A stretch of DNA of 64,000 nt from Candidatus Bariatricus faecipullorum (GCA_019118525.1 DWYV01000023.1:1-64000), one strand, 5' to 3'; counted from the stretch's first letter, positions 34,164 to 43,659 are shown. Numbers and translations: made by a program. The notes: generated by a model not told the origin, from the sequence alone.

Positions 34164-35903
34164 CTATGCCGGCTGGTCGAAGTCGCCGCCGCCCTCCATC
34201 TGGGAGGTATAAATCTCCTGATAAATGGCATTGGTCTTCAGCAGGTTTTCGTGGGTGTCAAAGGCGTCAATCCGTCCATCGTCCAGAACCAGAATCCGGT
34301 CAGCGGACTGTACGCTGGAAATACGCTGGGCGATAATAATTTTGGTCGTTCCTGGAATCTGCTTTGCAAAAGCGGCCCGGATACTGGCGTCTGTGGCGGT
34401 GTCCACGGCGCTGGTGGAATCGTCCAGAATCAGAACCTTCGGCTTTTTCAGAAGAGCCCTGGCGATACAGAGCCGCTGTTTCTGGCCGCCGGACACATTG
34501 GTTCCGCCCCGGGAAATCTGTGCGTGGTAGCCGCCGGGCATTTTGTCGATAAATTCATCGGCGCAGGCCGCCCTGCAGGCTTCGATACATTCTTCTTCTG
34601 TGGCGTCGGGATTGCCCCACCGCAGATTGTCCAGGATGGTGCCGGAGAACAGAGTGTTCTTCTGCAGAACAACGGAAACCTGGTTTCTCAGCACTTCCGT
34701 GTCATACTTCCGCACGTCGGTGCCGCCCACACAGACGGAACCGTCGTCCACATCGTAGAGACGGCAAATCAGGTTCACCAGACTGCTCTTGCCGGAACCG
34801 GTGCCGCCGATAACGCCGATGGTCTCGCCGCTTTTAATATGAAGGTCGATGTCGGAGAGGGAATTTTTCCCGCTTCCGTGTTTGTAGGAAAAGTTTACAT
34901 GGTTGAAATCAATCCGTCCGTCGGGGACTTCCATCACCGGATTTTCCGGGTCTGTCAGGTCCGCTTTCTCGTCCAGCACTTCGCTGATACGGCGGACGCT
35001 GGCCAGGGACATGCTTATCATAACCACGACCATGGAAAGCATCATCAGGCTCATCAGCAGGGACATAATATAGCTGAACAGACTGGTCAGATCTCCGGTG
35101 GTCATGGAGCCGCTTACGATAAACTGGGCGCCGAACCAGGATACGGAGATAATACAGAAGTAGACTGCCACCATCATGGCCGGGTTGTTAAAAGCCAGAA
35201 GTCCTTCTGCTTTTACGGAAAGGTCGTAAAGCATTTTGGAGGCTTTGGAGAATTTCTGATTCTCATAATCCTCCCGGACAAACGCTTTTACCACGCGGAT
35301 GGCGGACACGTTCTCCTGAACGCTGGCGTTCAAATCGTCATATTTGTGGAAGACCTGATTAAAGATTTTCAGGGTAACCACCATGATGGAACCGATGACA
35401 ATCACCAGGAATACCACGGCAATCAGGAACATGGAGCTTAACCTGGGGCTGATGAGCAGACACATGGCAAAGCTGAATATCAGGTTCAGGGGCGCACGCA
35501 CGGCCACACGGATAATCATCATGAATGCGTTCTGCACGTTGGTGATATCGGTAGTCATACGGGTTACCAGCCCCGGTACGCTGAATTTATCTATATTGGA
35601 AAAGGAAAAGGTCTGAATGTTGGCGTAAATCGCCTCACGCAGATTGGCCGCAAGACCGGAGGAAGCGCTGGCGGCGTTCTTGCCGGCAAAGGCGGCAAAG
35701 GTCAGACTCAGAAAAGCCATCAGCACCATGACAATGCCGTAACGGTAAACGGCAGACAGGTTGCTGACCTCCAGGCCTTCATCGATAATCCGGGCAGTGA
35801 TGAATGGCATAAGGATTTCCATCACTACCTCAAGCGCGGTAAGACCAATACATAGAAAGGTATCCCGCTTATACTGTTTTAGCTGTCGTAATATGTTCTT
35901 CAC
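34164..35903 (-). CDS. Heterodimeric ABC exporter, subunit with degenerate catalytic site
   Basis: This 579-residue half transporter has six helices (about 15-310) and an ATPase domain with Walker A GGTGSGKSS and signature VSGGQKQR. Walker B reads VLILDDSTSAVD: Asp stands where the catalytic Glu should be, and the switch region is IAQRIS, with Gln for His. Such degenerate sites mark one half of heterodimers like LmrCD and BmrCD. The GTG start shares four bases (GTGA) with the MarR stop. Confidence 0.9.
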   Translation of the reverse strand: MKNILRQLKQYKRDTFLCIGLTALEVVMEILMPFITARIIDEGLEVSNLSAVYRYGIVMVLMAFLSLTFAAFAGKNAASASSGLAANLREAIYANIQTFSFSNIDKFSVPGLVTRMTTDITNVQNAFMMIIRVAVRAPLNLIFSFAMCLLISPRLSSMFLIAVVFLVIVIGSIMVVTLKIFNQVFHKYDDLNASVQENVSAIRVVKAFVREDYENQKFSKASKMLYDLSVKAEGLLAFNNPAMMVAVYFCIISVSWFGAQFIVSGSMTTGDLTSLFSYIMSLLMSLMMLSMVVVMISMSLASVRRISEVLDEKADLTDPENPVMEVPDGRIDFNHVNFSYKHGSGKNSLSDIDLHIKSGETIGVIGGTGSGKSSLVNLICRLYDVDDGSVCVGGTDVRKYDTEVLRNQVSVVLQKNTLFSGTILDNLRWGNPDATEEECIEACRAACADEFIDKMPGGYHAQISRGGTNVSGGQKQRLCIARALLKKPKVLILDDSTSAVDTATDASIRAAFAKQIPGTTKIIIAQRISSVQSADRILVLDDGRIDAFDTHENLLKTNAIYQEIYTSQMEGGGDFDQPA

Positions 35904-36382
35904 GGTAATAGTACCTCCTGTCTGTTTTGGGATTCTTCTTGTTCCAGCCGGGTCAGCCAGGACAGCAGCTTCTGTTCCAGACAGCCCAGACTTTCTTTTT
36001 CTTTCTGACTGAATATACTGTAAATTTCCGTCTCCATCTGACTGACTTTTTGCAGGAATTCATCACCCTCATCCAGAAGCCTGGCAGTAGGGAGAATCTT
36101 TTTTCTGCGGATATCGCCGGGGTTTTCCTGAAAACAGAGATAGCCTTTTTCCCGCAGCTTTTTCACCAGTACGGACAGAGTGGGTTTGGATACCCCGACT
36201 TCCCGGCACAGCTCCGTAAGACAGGAGCCTTCCTTATGATGTCTCAGAATGTAGGCCAGAAAATAAACCTGGACTCCGCTCATGTCTTCGGTTTTCAGCT
36301 TCAGCTCCAGCTGTGCGCTCAGTTCCAGGCTGATTTTTTTCATCATGGAAAGCAGCTCTTCCGTAGGAAACGTTTCTGTCAT
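35900..36382 (-). CDS. MarR-family transcriptional regulator
   Basis: The 160-residue winged-helix protein has TELCREVGVSKPTLSVLVKKLREKGYL as its DNA-binding region (residues about 60-86). It heads an operon with two ABC half transporters, so it probably represses this exporter and releases DNA on binding a drug. ATG 36382 is preferred to a GTG 12 nt upstream because the latter overlaps the GGGAGG ribosome binding site. Confidence 0.85.
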   Translation of the reverse strand: MTETFPTEELLSMMKKISLELSAQLELKLKTEDMSGVQVYFLAYILRHHKEGSCLTELCREVGVSKPTLSVLVKKLREKGYLCFQENPGDIRRKKILPTARLLDEGDEFLQKVSQMETEIYSIFSQKEKESLGCLEQKLLSWLTRLEQEESQNRQEVLLP

Positions 36383-36476
36383 TTGCTCCAACACCTCCCG
36401 TCAGTTTTTTTCATGCGGTTAGGAAACGAACAGTTCGCCCCCTTATTATCCATATGAAATATTAGCGCAGATTTCG

Positions 36477-36505
36477 TTGTATGTGAAATCCAAATATGTT
36501 ATAAT
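36477..36505 (+). promoter_or_regulatory. Promoter of the LysR gene
   Basis: TTGTAT (36477-36482), 17-nt spacer, TATAAT (36500-36505), 65 nt before the LysR start, in the AT-rich gap between the divergent marR and lysR genes. Confidence 0.65.
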
Positions 36506-36570
36506 CCATAAAAAACATTTATAGATTTCGATTGAATATTTTATTCGCTTTCAGGAGAGGAGACAGTGAG

Positions 36571-37479
36571 ATGAATACAGTACAGCTGGAATGTTTTGTG
36601 GCCGTGGCGGAGCACCTGAATTTTTCCAAGGCGTCCAGGGAGCTGAAAATCACCCAGCCGGCGGTGACGCACCAGATACAGGCGCTGGAGGAGGAACTGA
36701 ACGTGAAGCTTTTCACCCGGACCAGCCGGAGCGTCAGCCTGACCCAGGAGGGAGTTCTGTTCCTGCCGGACGCACAGCTGATGTTACGGACGGCCATGTC
36801 GGCCAGGGAGCGGCTGGGGCGGCAGGAACACTTTCTTCCCTTCGAACTGGGCTGCCATAACTCCATGGAGGTGGAGCTTCTGCCGGAGGTGCTGAAAAAA
36901 CTGCTGGAGGAATTCCCCCTTTTGCGCCCCTCCATCCGCATGGTTCCCTTCCCTTCCTTATTAGGACAGGTGGAGAACAGCCAGCTCCACTGTGCCCTGG
37001 GTATCGGGGGCGCCCGAAGGTCTTCCGCTCTGGCCTTCCGGGAGGTGTGTACGGCGCCCATTGCCTGTATCTGTGCGGAAGGGCACCCTCTGTCCGGGTA
37101 TCGGACGGTAACCAGAAGCGGGCTGACCGGAAATATGATTGCCTGCTCCCCCAGACAGATACCGGATTCTGTCTTTACGGTTCAGAACAGTATCATCACC
37201 GGTCTGGATCCGGAACAGCGTTTTTTTACAGAAAACATCGAAAGCACCCTGGCGCTGGTAAAAGCGGGACTTGGCTATACCCTTTACCCCGACGTGCGTC
37301 CGGCCAGGAAGCCGGGGCTGTGCTATATTCCGGTTAAAAACCTGCCCGGCGTTTCCTTTGGCGTGTATTACCGGTACCAGCAGGAAGAGCCGGTTCTGAA
37401 ACGGTTCCTTTCTCTCTTTTCCAGTTATATGAAAGAGGCACAGAAGACTTCCCGGTCCGGGGATGCCGAGTCCAAATGA
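36571..37479 (+). CDS. LysR-family transcriptional regulator
   Basis: The 302-residue regulator has an N-terminal winged helix (FVAVAEHLNFSKASRELKI, then QPAVTHQIQALEEEL) and a periplasmic-binding-like effector domain (about 90-290). It lies directly upstream of an ECF transporter operon in the same direction, separated by 169 nt, and may control it. ATG 36571 follows GAGAGGAGA. The effector is unknown. Confidence 0.87.
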   Translation: MNTVQLECFVAVAEHLNFSKASRELKITQPAVTHQIQALEEELNVKLFTRTSRSVSLTQEGVLFLPDAQLMLRTAMSARERLGRQEHFLPFELGCHNSMEVELLPEVLKKLLEEFPLLRPSIRMVPFPSLLGQVENSQLHCALGIGGARRSSALAFREVCTAPIACICAEGHPLSGYRTVTRSGLTGNMIACSPRQIPDSVFTVQNSIITGLDPEQRFFTENIESTLALVKAGLGYTLYPDVRPARKPGLCYIPVKNLPGVSFGVYYRYQQEEPVLKRFLSLFSSYMKEAQKTSRSGDAESK

Positions 37480-37495
37480 CGGGTTTGAAAATGGA

Positions 37496-37513
37496 ATGAA
37501 AATTTATTTTCAT
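37496..37513. promoter_or_regulatory. Palindrome upstream of the ECF operon
   Basis: ATGAAAATTTATTTTCAT has perfect 8-bp arms around two central bases. It lies 17 nt after the lysR stop and about 70 nt before a TATAAT at 37581-37586. It is a candidate operator for the LysR protein or another regulator of the ECF genes. Confidence 0.45.
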
Positions 37514-37648
37514 AAAATAAATTACAAAAATTTTACTTACATTTAAAAACAGGCTGCTATCAGATTTTACAGATTCTTTTTATAATGAACCCCGTAATCG
37601 CGAAGAAACAAGTCTGAAACGAGTTTTGAGAAATGGGAGGAGATTCTA

Positions 37649-38491
37649 ATGAATGCAGGTAAAATGACGCAGTCGCAGAAAATGATGGTTTTCGTTCTGT
37701 CCATGTCCCTTTACGGACTGGCCACACTGTTTACAGAACTGATTCCTTCTTTCCAGGTGGGAATCGTGGAGTTTTCCGTGGAATATTTTCTTTTTATTCC
37801 GCTGACGCTGGCCATGCTGTTTGATCCCCTTTCCGCGGCCCTGGGAGCTGCTACGGGAGAGCTGGTGTTCAGTGAGATTATGCTGGGACAGTTCGGTGGA
37901 CTGGGAGAGCTGGAAAAATTCCTGACCGTAACCATTGGCGTGTACATTGCGGGCCGTCTGGTGAAGAATCCGAAGAACCGGAAGATGGTGGCCGCCGCCT
38001 CCATCCTGGGTGTGACCGTACAGCAGGCCATGGGATGTGTCGTGGATATTCTGAAAGTGCAGTTTGCGGTGGAAGACTTTGAAGCCGTGGCAGGACTTCC
38101 GGAAAGTGTATTTTTCACCGAAGGATTCGCCTGTCTGAACGACATCCTGTTTTCCGGTATTTTATTCTGTATGCTTCCGGCCATGTATCTGGTGCCGAAG
38201 CTGTATGGAAAGATTGAGCCCCTGCTTGGCGTAAAGCCCAGGGATGAAAAGACCGTCCTGGAGGGCGGCGTGCTGACCCCGAAGAACATTCTCATCTGTG
38301 TGGCCGGTTTTGCCGTGGCGATTGTGGCAGAGCTTCTGGCCTCCGGCGGATACGAACTGATTGACTGGGAAGCAGCCTGGGCAGAGAGCACCGGAGCCTT
38401 TGTGGCAGCCATCGTGGTGGCGGCTGTGGCGGCGCTGGTGGTCATCGGTATCATCCGGAACCGTGCTTCCCGGACGGCGCAGTCCAGATAA
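37649..38491 (+). CDS. Putative ECF transporter substrate-binding (S) component
   Basis: The 280-residue membrane protein has about seven or eight hydrophobic segments and lies directly before ECF ATPase and EcfT genes, which is why it is called an S component. It is longer than usual S components (about 170-220 residues). Features include VEYFLFIPLTLAMLFDPLSAALGA, here read as the family's early helices, and AAASILGVTVQQAMGCVVDI. The substrate is unknown; nearby PHP enzymes give no vitamin pathway. GGGAGGAG precedes ATG 37649. Confidence 0.7.
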   Translation: MNAGKMTQSQKMMVFVLSMSLYGLATLFTELIPSFQVGIVEFSVEYFLFIPLTLAMLFDPLSAALGAATGELVFSEIMLGQFGGLGELEKFLTVTIGVYIAGRLVKNPKNRKMVAAASILGVTVQQAMGCVVDILKVQFAVEDFEAVAGLPESVFFTEGFACLNDILFSGILFCMLPAMYLVPKLYGKIEPLLGVKPRDEKTVLEGGVLTPKNILICVAGFAVAIVAELLASGGYELIDWEAAWAESTGAFVAAIVVAAVAALVVIGIIRNRASRTAQSR

Positions 38492-38504
38492 GGAGTGAAA
38501 GACA

Positions 38505-40226
38505 TTGAATATCATAGAAATCCGGAATGTCACATTCACCTATCCGGGCGCGAAAGAGCCGGTACTGAAGGGAATGAATGTGGAGATTGAGGAAGGAGAT
38601 TTCCTGGCCATCGTGGGAAACAACGGATGCGGGAAATCCACCTTCTGCAAGACACTGAACGGCCTGATTCCCCATTTTATAACAGGGGACATGGAAGGTC
38701 AGGTGCTGGTGGAAGGAAAAGATACAAAAGAAGAAACTATCGGAACCCTGGCAAAAAAAGTGGGGTACGTGTACCAGGACTTTGAGAATCAGATTGTCTG
38801 TCCCACAGTCCTGGAGGACGCCTCCTATGCCTGCCTGAACTATGCCGTGGAGGATTATCGGGAAAAAGGCAGGGAAGCCCTTGTCACATGCGGCCTGGGA
38901 CAGAAGACGGGAGATTATATCTGGCAGCTTTCCGGCGGCCAGAAACATCTCCTGGCCCTGGCCGGCGCAGTGGCCCTGAGCCCGGACGTTCTGATTCTGG
39001 ACGAACCCATCGCCCAGCTGGACCCGGCCCATGCGAAAAAAATCTATGACATTTTAAAAGAATTAAATGAGACGTACCATAAAACCATCCTGGTTATCGA
39101 GCACCATACGGAATACATAGCCCAGTACTGTAAGCACGTCCTGCTCTTAAAAGACGGGAAAGCAAAGTGGAAACTGCCGGCAAAAGAGGCCCTGCGCCAT
39201 GTGGAGGAACTCCAGCAGAGTGATATCTTTCCGCCCCAGGTTACCATTGCGGCCAGCCGTATGGTAAAGGAAGGGCTTCTTCCGGAAGATACCTGCCTTC
39301 CCGTAAACGTGGAGGAAGGACAGCAGATTTTCCGGCCTTTTCTGAAAAAGCAGGAAGGAAACCGCGGGCCCGTGGAGTACCAAGCCCCGGGAGAAAGGGT
39401 GGCGGATTTCCGCAATGTGACGGTCCGGTACCGGGCCGTAAAAGGAGAACCGCCCAAAATTCTGGACAATTTCTCCCTGGACATCCACAAGGGAGAGAAG
39501 ATTGCCCTGATAGGTTCCAATGGCGCCGGAAAATCCACCATGCTGAAGCTTCTGATGGGACTGGTGCATCCGGAGCAGGGAGACGTGGAAGTGAAGGGCA
39601 GCAGAACCGCCGCTGTCTCCAGGGAAGAACTGGGCCGGACCATTTCCCTGGTCTATCAGAACCCGGAGGAGATGTTTATCCGGGATTCCATCCGGAAGGA
39701 TATCGAGTATGCCATGAAGGTCCGGAAGATTCCGGACTATGAGAAACGGACCGATGAGCTTCTGGACATGTTCCGGCTGACAGAGCTTCAGGACCGGGAC
39801 GGCAGACTGCTCTCCGGCGGTCAGATGCGGAGAGCCTCCCTGGCTATCGGCATTGCCCTGAAACCGGAGATTCTTCTTTTAGACGAACCGACGGCCAATC
39901 TGGATATTGCCACCAGGCGGGAAATTCTGAAAACCCTGCAGATGCTGAAGGGCGTGACGGACACGGTTATTATCGCCACCCATGACATGCAGCTGGTCTG
40001 CGACTGGGCGGAGCGGATTATCGTACTGTCTTCCGGTTACGTTATCGCCGACGGCACCCGGGAAAAGGTGTTTTCAGATTTGTATGTAAAAGGGCAGGTG
40101 GGTATCCGCCCGCCGGAGATTTTCCGGATGGGGCAGGAGCTGGGAATCTCCACCCCCTGCTTTACGATAGAGGACTTTATGGATTATTTCAGGGAAGAAG
40201 AGAGCAGGGGTGAGAAATATGCATAA
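38505..40226 (+). CDS. ECF transporter duplicated ATPase (EcfA-EcfA' fusion)
   Basis: The 573-residue protein joins two ABC ATPases. Domain 1 (about 1-240) has Walker A GNNGCGKST, signature LSGGQKHL and Walker B VLILDEPIAQLD; domain 2 (about 295-560) has GSNGAGKST, LSGGQMRR and ILLLDEPTANLD. Fused pairs replace separate EcfA1/EcfA2 in dedicated (group I) ECF systems. The start is TTG 38505, with AAGGAG 9 nt upstream. It overlaps the EcfT gene by 8 nt. Confidence 0.9.
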   Translation: MNIIEIRNVTFTYPGAKEPVLKGMNVEIEEGDFLAIVGNNGCGKSTFCKTLNGLIPHFITGDMEGQVLVEGKDTKEETIGTLAKKVGYVYQDFENQIVCPTVLEDASYACLNYAVEDYREKGREALVTCGLGQKTGDYIWQLSGGQKHLLALAGAVALSPDVLILDEPIAQLDPAHAKKIYDILKELNETYHKTILVIEHHTEYIAQYCKHVLLLKDGKAKWKLPAKEALRHVEELQQSDIFPPQVTIAASRMVKEGLLPEDTCLPVNVEEGQQIFRPFLKKQEGNRGPVEYQAPGERVADFRNVTVRYRAVKGEPPKILDNFSLDIHKGEKIALIGSNGAGKSTMLKLLMGLVHPEQGDVEVKGSRTAAVSREELGRTISLVYQNPEEMFIRDSIRKDIEYAMKVRKIPDYEKRTDELLDMFRLTELQDRDGRLLSGGQMRRASLAIGIALKPEILLLDEPTANLDIATRREILKTLQMLKGVTDTVIIATHDMQLVCDWAERIIVLSSGYVIADGTREKVFSDLYVKGQVGIRPPEIFRMGQELGISTPCFTIEDFMDYFREEESRGEKYA

Positions 40227-41043
40227 GCTGACGGAAAACATTCTGGACAAATTTTCCATAGACTTTCTGCGGAACCAGGTGCTGAAAAACGCATATGGCA
40301 ATGACGATACGGTCATTGCAAAGCTGGACCCCAGGGTTCTGCTGGTATGGTACCTGTTTTTCGGGCTGGTGCCCTGGTTTCTGAACGATGTGGTACTGCT
40401 TCTGGGTCTGTTTCTCTTCGTGGCAGTTACCACCAAAGCGGCGAGGATTGCGCCCCTGGTGCTGTTTCTGTTCTGTCTGGGGGTGTTTTCCCAGACCGGG
40501 TATCTGTTTATCGTAGCTTTGTTTTTTGGAGGAAATACCCAGACCATCGCGCCGATTCTGGTGATGACCCTGAAGGTGGCCGTGGTTTCCCTGGCTTCCA
40601 TTACGGTGTTTTCCGGGCTGGACCCGGACCGGCTGGCCAACGGGCTTATCTGGTTCGGCTGTCCGGAACAGCTGTCCTTTAGTATTTCCTTCGCCTACCG
40701 GATTCTTCCGGTTCTCATGGACGAATTCCAGAACATTTTGCTTTCCTGCAGGCTGCGCGGAAATCCGCCGACCCGGAAGGGCTTTTTCGGGAAGATTGTC
40801 TGGCTCGGCTATCAGGTAAAGCTGGTCATCCAGTCTTTCTATCCGCTGATGCTGAACACGGCAAAGCGCTCCCGGACTACGGTGGAGGCCCTGGAAATTA
40901 AGGGTTACCGGTATGCCCTTCAGAATCCGGAAGTAAAGAGGATGAAGCTGTCCATGCTGAAGGTGGGCAGAAACGACGGGATATTTGTGGCCCTTTCGGT
41001 CTGCTGGGTCCTCGGATGTGTGGCCCTCTCGGCAGTCGTATAA
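40219..41043 (+). CDS. ecfT: ECF transporter transmembrane component EcfT
   Basis: The 274-residue protein is a CbiQ/EcfT-type membrane component that couples the ATPases to the S component. The cytoplasmic coupling region carries the Ala-Arg-Gly-type motifs here seen as SCRLRGNPPTR and VEALEIKGYRY. About five to six helices are predicted. ATG 40219 lies 8 nt after AGGGG and overlaps the ATPase stop (ATGCATAA), so translation is probably coupled. Confidence 0.88.
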   Translation: MHKLTENILDKFSIDFLRNQVLKNAYGNDDTVIAKLDPRVLLVWYLFFGLVPWFLNDVVLLLGLFLFVAVTTKAARIAPLVLFLFCLGVFSQTGYLFIVALFFGGNTQTIAPILVMTLKVAVVSLASITVFSGLDPDRLANGLIWFGCPEQLSFSISFAYRILPVLMDEFQNILLSCRLRGNPPTRKGFFGKIVWLGYQVKLVIQSFYPLMLNTAKRSRTTVEALEIKGYRYALQNPEVKRMKLSMLKVGRNDGIFVALSVCWVLGCVALSAVV

Positions 41044-41083
41044 GGGCAGCGCATGGATGTAGAAAAAGTGAGGAGGTCTTGTG

Positions 41084-41881
41084 GTGAAAATAGATTTTCA
41101 TACGCATGGAAAACTGGCAAAAAAACTGCCTTTTTCCACGGAGTATACCGACTGGCTTTTCCGGGAGGCGAAGCGGGCGGGGCTGGACGCGCTCTGCCTG
41201 ACGGAACATTTTAACACCCTGGGATTTGAAGAAGTGTACCGCTATATCGCCGGAAGATATGAGAAGGAAGGGGATTCTTTCGTGACAGACGAAGGACTGC
41301 GGATTTTTCCCGGCATGGAGGTGGACATTGCGGAGGGCGGACATACGCTGGTTATCGGAACCATGGAATCCATGCTGGAGATGAACCGGAGACTGGAACC
41401 CTGGAAAGAAAAAGGCCATTTCCTGCCTTTTGCGGACTGGGCCCGGATGACGGAGGAATATCCGGTGTTCTTCGGGGCTGCCCATCCTTACCGGAGCGGC
41501 GGCCACATTCCGGAACTTCCGGTGGAAATGCTGGAAAAATTTATGTTCCTGGATTTGAATGGAAAGGACCTGGCCCTGGATTATGAAGGGACGGTAAGCC
41601 GGATGGAAGCGCTGGCCGGGAAGCTGGACCGCCCTCTGGTGGCGGGAAGCGACACCCATCAGTCTTTCCAGTACGGCTGTGTATACAATGTGTTTGAGCA
41701 CGAAGTGGACACGGTGGAGGAACTGCGCAGGGAGACCAAAAAGGGTGCATACCGGACAGAATGCGCCCCGAATCTGCATTTTCAGGTGGAGACGGCAGGT
41801 ATCCTGAAGCGTTCCCTGAAAGAAATCTATGCCCTCGGAGGAGACTATGTGTCGGTTCTGCTGAGAGGGGCGGAAATATAA
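41084..41881 (+). CDS. PHP-domain metal-dependent hydrolase 1
   Basis: This 265-residue protein has the metal ligands of the PHP family: DFHTHGK (His6, His8), CLTEHFN, FPGMEVD, GAAHPYRSG and AGSDTHQ. PHP proteins are usually phosphoesterases; the substrate is unknown. It follows the ECF genes by 40 nt with its own AGGAGG site. GTG 41084 is favoured over GTG 41081 because spacing to AGGAGG is 7 nt rather than 4. Confidence 0.87.
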   Translation: MKIDFHTHGKLAKKLPFSTEYTDWLFREAKRAGLDALCLTEHFNTLGFEEVYRYIAGRYEKEGDSFVTDEGLRIFPGMEVDIAEGGHTLVIGTMESMLEMNRRLEPWKEKGHFLPFADWARMTEEYPVFFGAAHPYRSGGHIPELPVEMLEKFMFLDLNGKDLALDYEGTVSRMEALAGKLDRPLVAGSDTHQSFQYGCVYNVFEHEVDTVEELRRETKKGAYRTECAPNLHFQVETAGILKRSLKEIYALGGDYVSVLLRGAEI

Positions 41882-41888
41882 AAAGACC

Positions 41889-41919
41889 GCAGGACAGAGG
41901 TACAAAACCTCTGTCCTGC
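41889..41919. terminator. Bidirectional terminator between PHP 1 and RpiR genes
   Basis: A perfect 13-bp stem (GCAGGACAGAGGT/ACCTCTGTCCTGC) with loop ACAAA lies between convergent genes. An A-run on the left (AAAAAGACC) and a T-rich right side allow use in both directions, stronger on the minus strand. Confidence 0.8.
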
Positions 41920-41921
41920 GT

Positions 41922-42767
41922 CTATCTTGGGATCTCGTTTTTGTAGGTTTCCTTCAGCTGATAGAGCTGTTCCAGACTGGAGCCGGAATCCTGGCCCAGC
42001 CGGTTGGCCGTCAGGACTACCAGCACATCCGCCAGGGCCATGGGAGCGGCCATGGAGTGGTATTCCGAAGGCGTGCCCCGGTAGACATAGAGGGAGATGA
42101 CGCCGGCGTTCGCCTCCTCGTCCTGGTAGAGACGGCTGGTAAAAAAGATGGACTGAAAATGCAGTTTTTTCTGGTAGTCCAGAAGCACCGCCGCCTCCCG
42201 CGAGGTTTTCTGGAATCCGAAGAGAATGACCAGGTCCCGGGGAGTGAAAAGGTGCATATATTCAAACAGCTCAGAGCTTCCCGGCGGCAGGATAACCACG
42301 TGCATGCCGAACCGGGAAAGCCGGAACCGGAGCAGCTCCGCCACGGAAAGGGCGGCTCCCTTGGCGTAGATGTAAATGGTTTCTGCCCGGGTAATGGCAG
42401 TGACCGCCTCCTCCAGCCGGGCCTCGTCCAGGAAGTCCAGCGTTTTTTCAATGCAGAACTGCTGGTGCCGCAGCATGCCTTCCGGGGAGGAAAGATTTTT
42501 CTGGTCCAGGGTGGAAGTCAGCTTCCGGGCCGGGGAACTGTTTTCTTCCAGGTGCTGGATAACGGTGTTTTTCAGCTCCTTAAAATCCCGGAATCCGCAG
42601 TGTCTGGCAAAGCGGGAGACCGTGGGCTCGGAGGCGCCCACATTCCGGGCCACCTCGCTGATGGTCATATAGATGAAGCGTTCCTGGTTTCCCAGGATAT
42701 AGTCAATCAGTTTTTTTTCCGTTTTTGTAAACTCCGCCGGGCGGCGGATAAAATAGGCATTTGTCAT
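41922..42767 (-). CDS. RpiR/MurR-family transcriptional regulator
   Basis: The 281-residue protein has an N-terminal HTH (TISEVARNVGASEPTVSRFARHCG region) and a C-terminal SIS domain (about 120-260) that binds phosphorylated sugars. It is flanked by two PHP-domain genes, one convergent and one divergent, so it probably controls phospho-sugar metabolism involving them. The gap to the divergent PHP gene is 114 nt and holds TATAAT at 42837-42842 on the plus strand. Confidence 0.88.
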   Translation of the reverse strand: MTNAYFIRRPAEFTKTEKKLIDYILGNQERFIYMTISEVARNVGASEPTVSRFARHCGFRDFKELKNTVIQHLEENSSPARKLTSTLDQKNLSSPEGMLRHQQFCIEKTLDFLDEARLEEAVTAITRAETIYIYAKGAALSVAELLRFRLSRFGMHVVILPPGSSELFEYMHLFTPRDLVILFGFQKTSREAAVLLDYQKKLHFQSIFFTSRLYQDEEANAGVISLYVYRGTPSEYHSMAAPMALADVLVVLTANRLGQDSGSSLEQLYQLKETYKNEIPR

Positions 42768-42881
42768 AGAAAAACCTCTCTGAAGTCAGGACCGGTCAGG
42801 GGGAAAGCGTTTGCCCCGGCAGGTGACTTGTATTATTATAATGATATCGTAACATACCTCTGTTAAAGAAAGGGAAAGAAT

Positions 42882-43559
42882 ATGAAAAAAATAGAATTAC
42901 ATTTTCACACAGCCCAGTCCAGCCCCTGCGGAAAGGTGGACGCCGCTGAGGGCGTGCGGCTTTACCGGCAGAAAGGGTTTCAGGGCGTGGCGGTAACGGA
43001 CCATTTCAGCAAAAGCGTCTGGGGCGGGCCGGAGGGAACGTCCTGGAGCAGTGTCCGGGAACAGTTTCTGGAAGGCTGGCGGCAGGCCTGCCGGGCGGCC
43101 GAAACGCAGGAAGGAGAGGAGCCTTTTTCCGTTTTCCTGGGGATGGAAATCCGGTTTCCTTTCGATGAAAACGATTTCCTGGTATACGGGATGGACGAGG
43201 AGTTTTTTACACGCTATCCCTGGCTTTTCATGGAAGACCAGAAGACCGTGTATGAGATAGCCGAAAAAGAGGGGCTGTTTATGGCCCAGGCCCATCCCTT
43301 CCGGAAAAGCTGTTTCCCGGGAGATACCCGCTGTCTGCACGGAATCGAAGTATACAACGGCAATCCCAGGCATGACTCCCGGAATCCTCTGGCAAAAGCG
43401 CTGGCAAAAAAGACGGGACTTCGCCAGACGGTGGGCTCTGATTTCCACCAGATGGGGGATTTCTCCGGTATGTATACGTCGCTGGAGCAGATTCCCGCAG
43501 ACGGACGGGAACTGGCCCGGATGCTTCGGGAAGGGCAGTTTGGAGCAGGGACGCTCTGA
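42882..43559 (+). CDS. PHP-domain metal-dependent hydrolase 2
   Basis: The 225-residue protein has PHP motifs LHFHTAQSSPCG, AVTDHFS, LGMEIRF, AQAHPFRK and VGSDFHQMG. It resembles histidinol-phosphatase-like/YciV-like PHP enzymes but is not in a his operon. It is transcribed divergently from the RpiR regulator. It is only distantly similar to PHP 1 in sequence, so the two probably act on different substrates or steps. Confidence 0.87.
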   Translation: MKKIELHFHTAQSSPCGKVDAAEGVRLYRQKGFQGVAVTDHFSKSVWGGPEGTSWSSVREQFLEGWRQACRAAETQEGEEPFSVFLGMEIRFPFDENDFLVYGMDEEFFTRYPWLFMEDQKTVYEIAEKEGLFMAQAHPFRKSCFPGDTRCLHGIEVYNGNPRHDSRNPLAKALAKKTGLRQTVGSDFHQMGDFSGMYTSLEQIPADGRELARMLREGQFGAGTL

Positions 43560-43659
43560 GCGCAGTGAAAACTTACGGGTATACACCGGGTTCCAAATGG
43601 AAACTTCTGTCTTTTTTCCCTGCCCTTTATAATGAAGGGGAAGAAAGGAGGATGTTTTC

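Noticed and set aside
34620-34720. Degenerate Walker B of the ABC exporter subunit as a damaged gene
   Set aside because: Asp for Glu in one half and an intact partner are the normal state of heterodimeric exporters of the LmrCD/BmrCD type.
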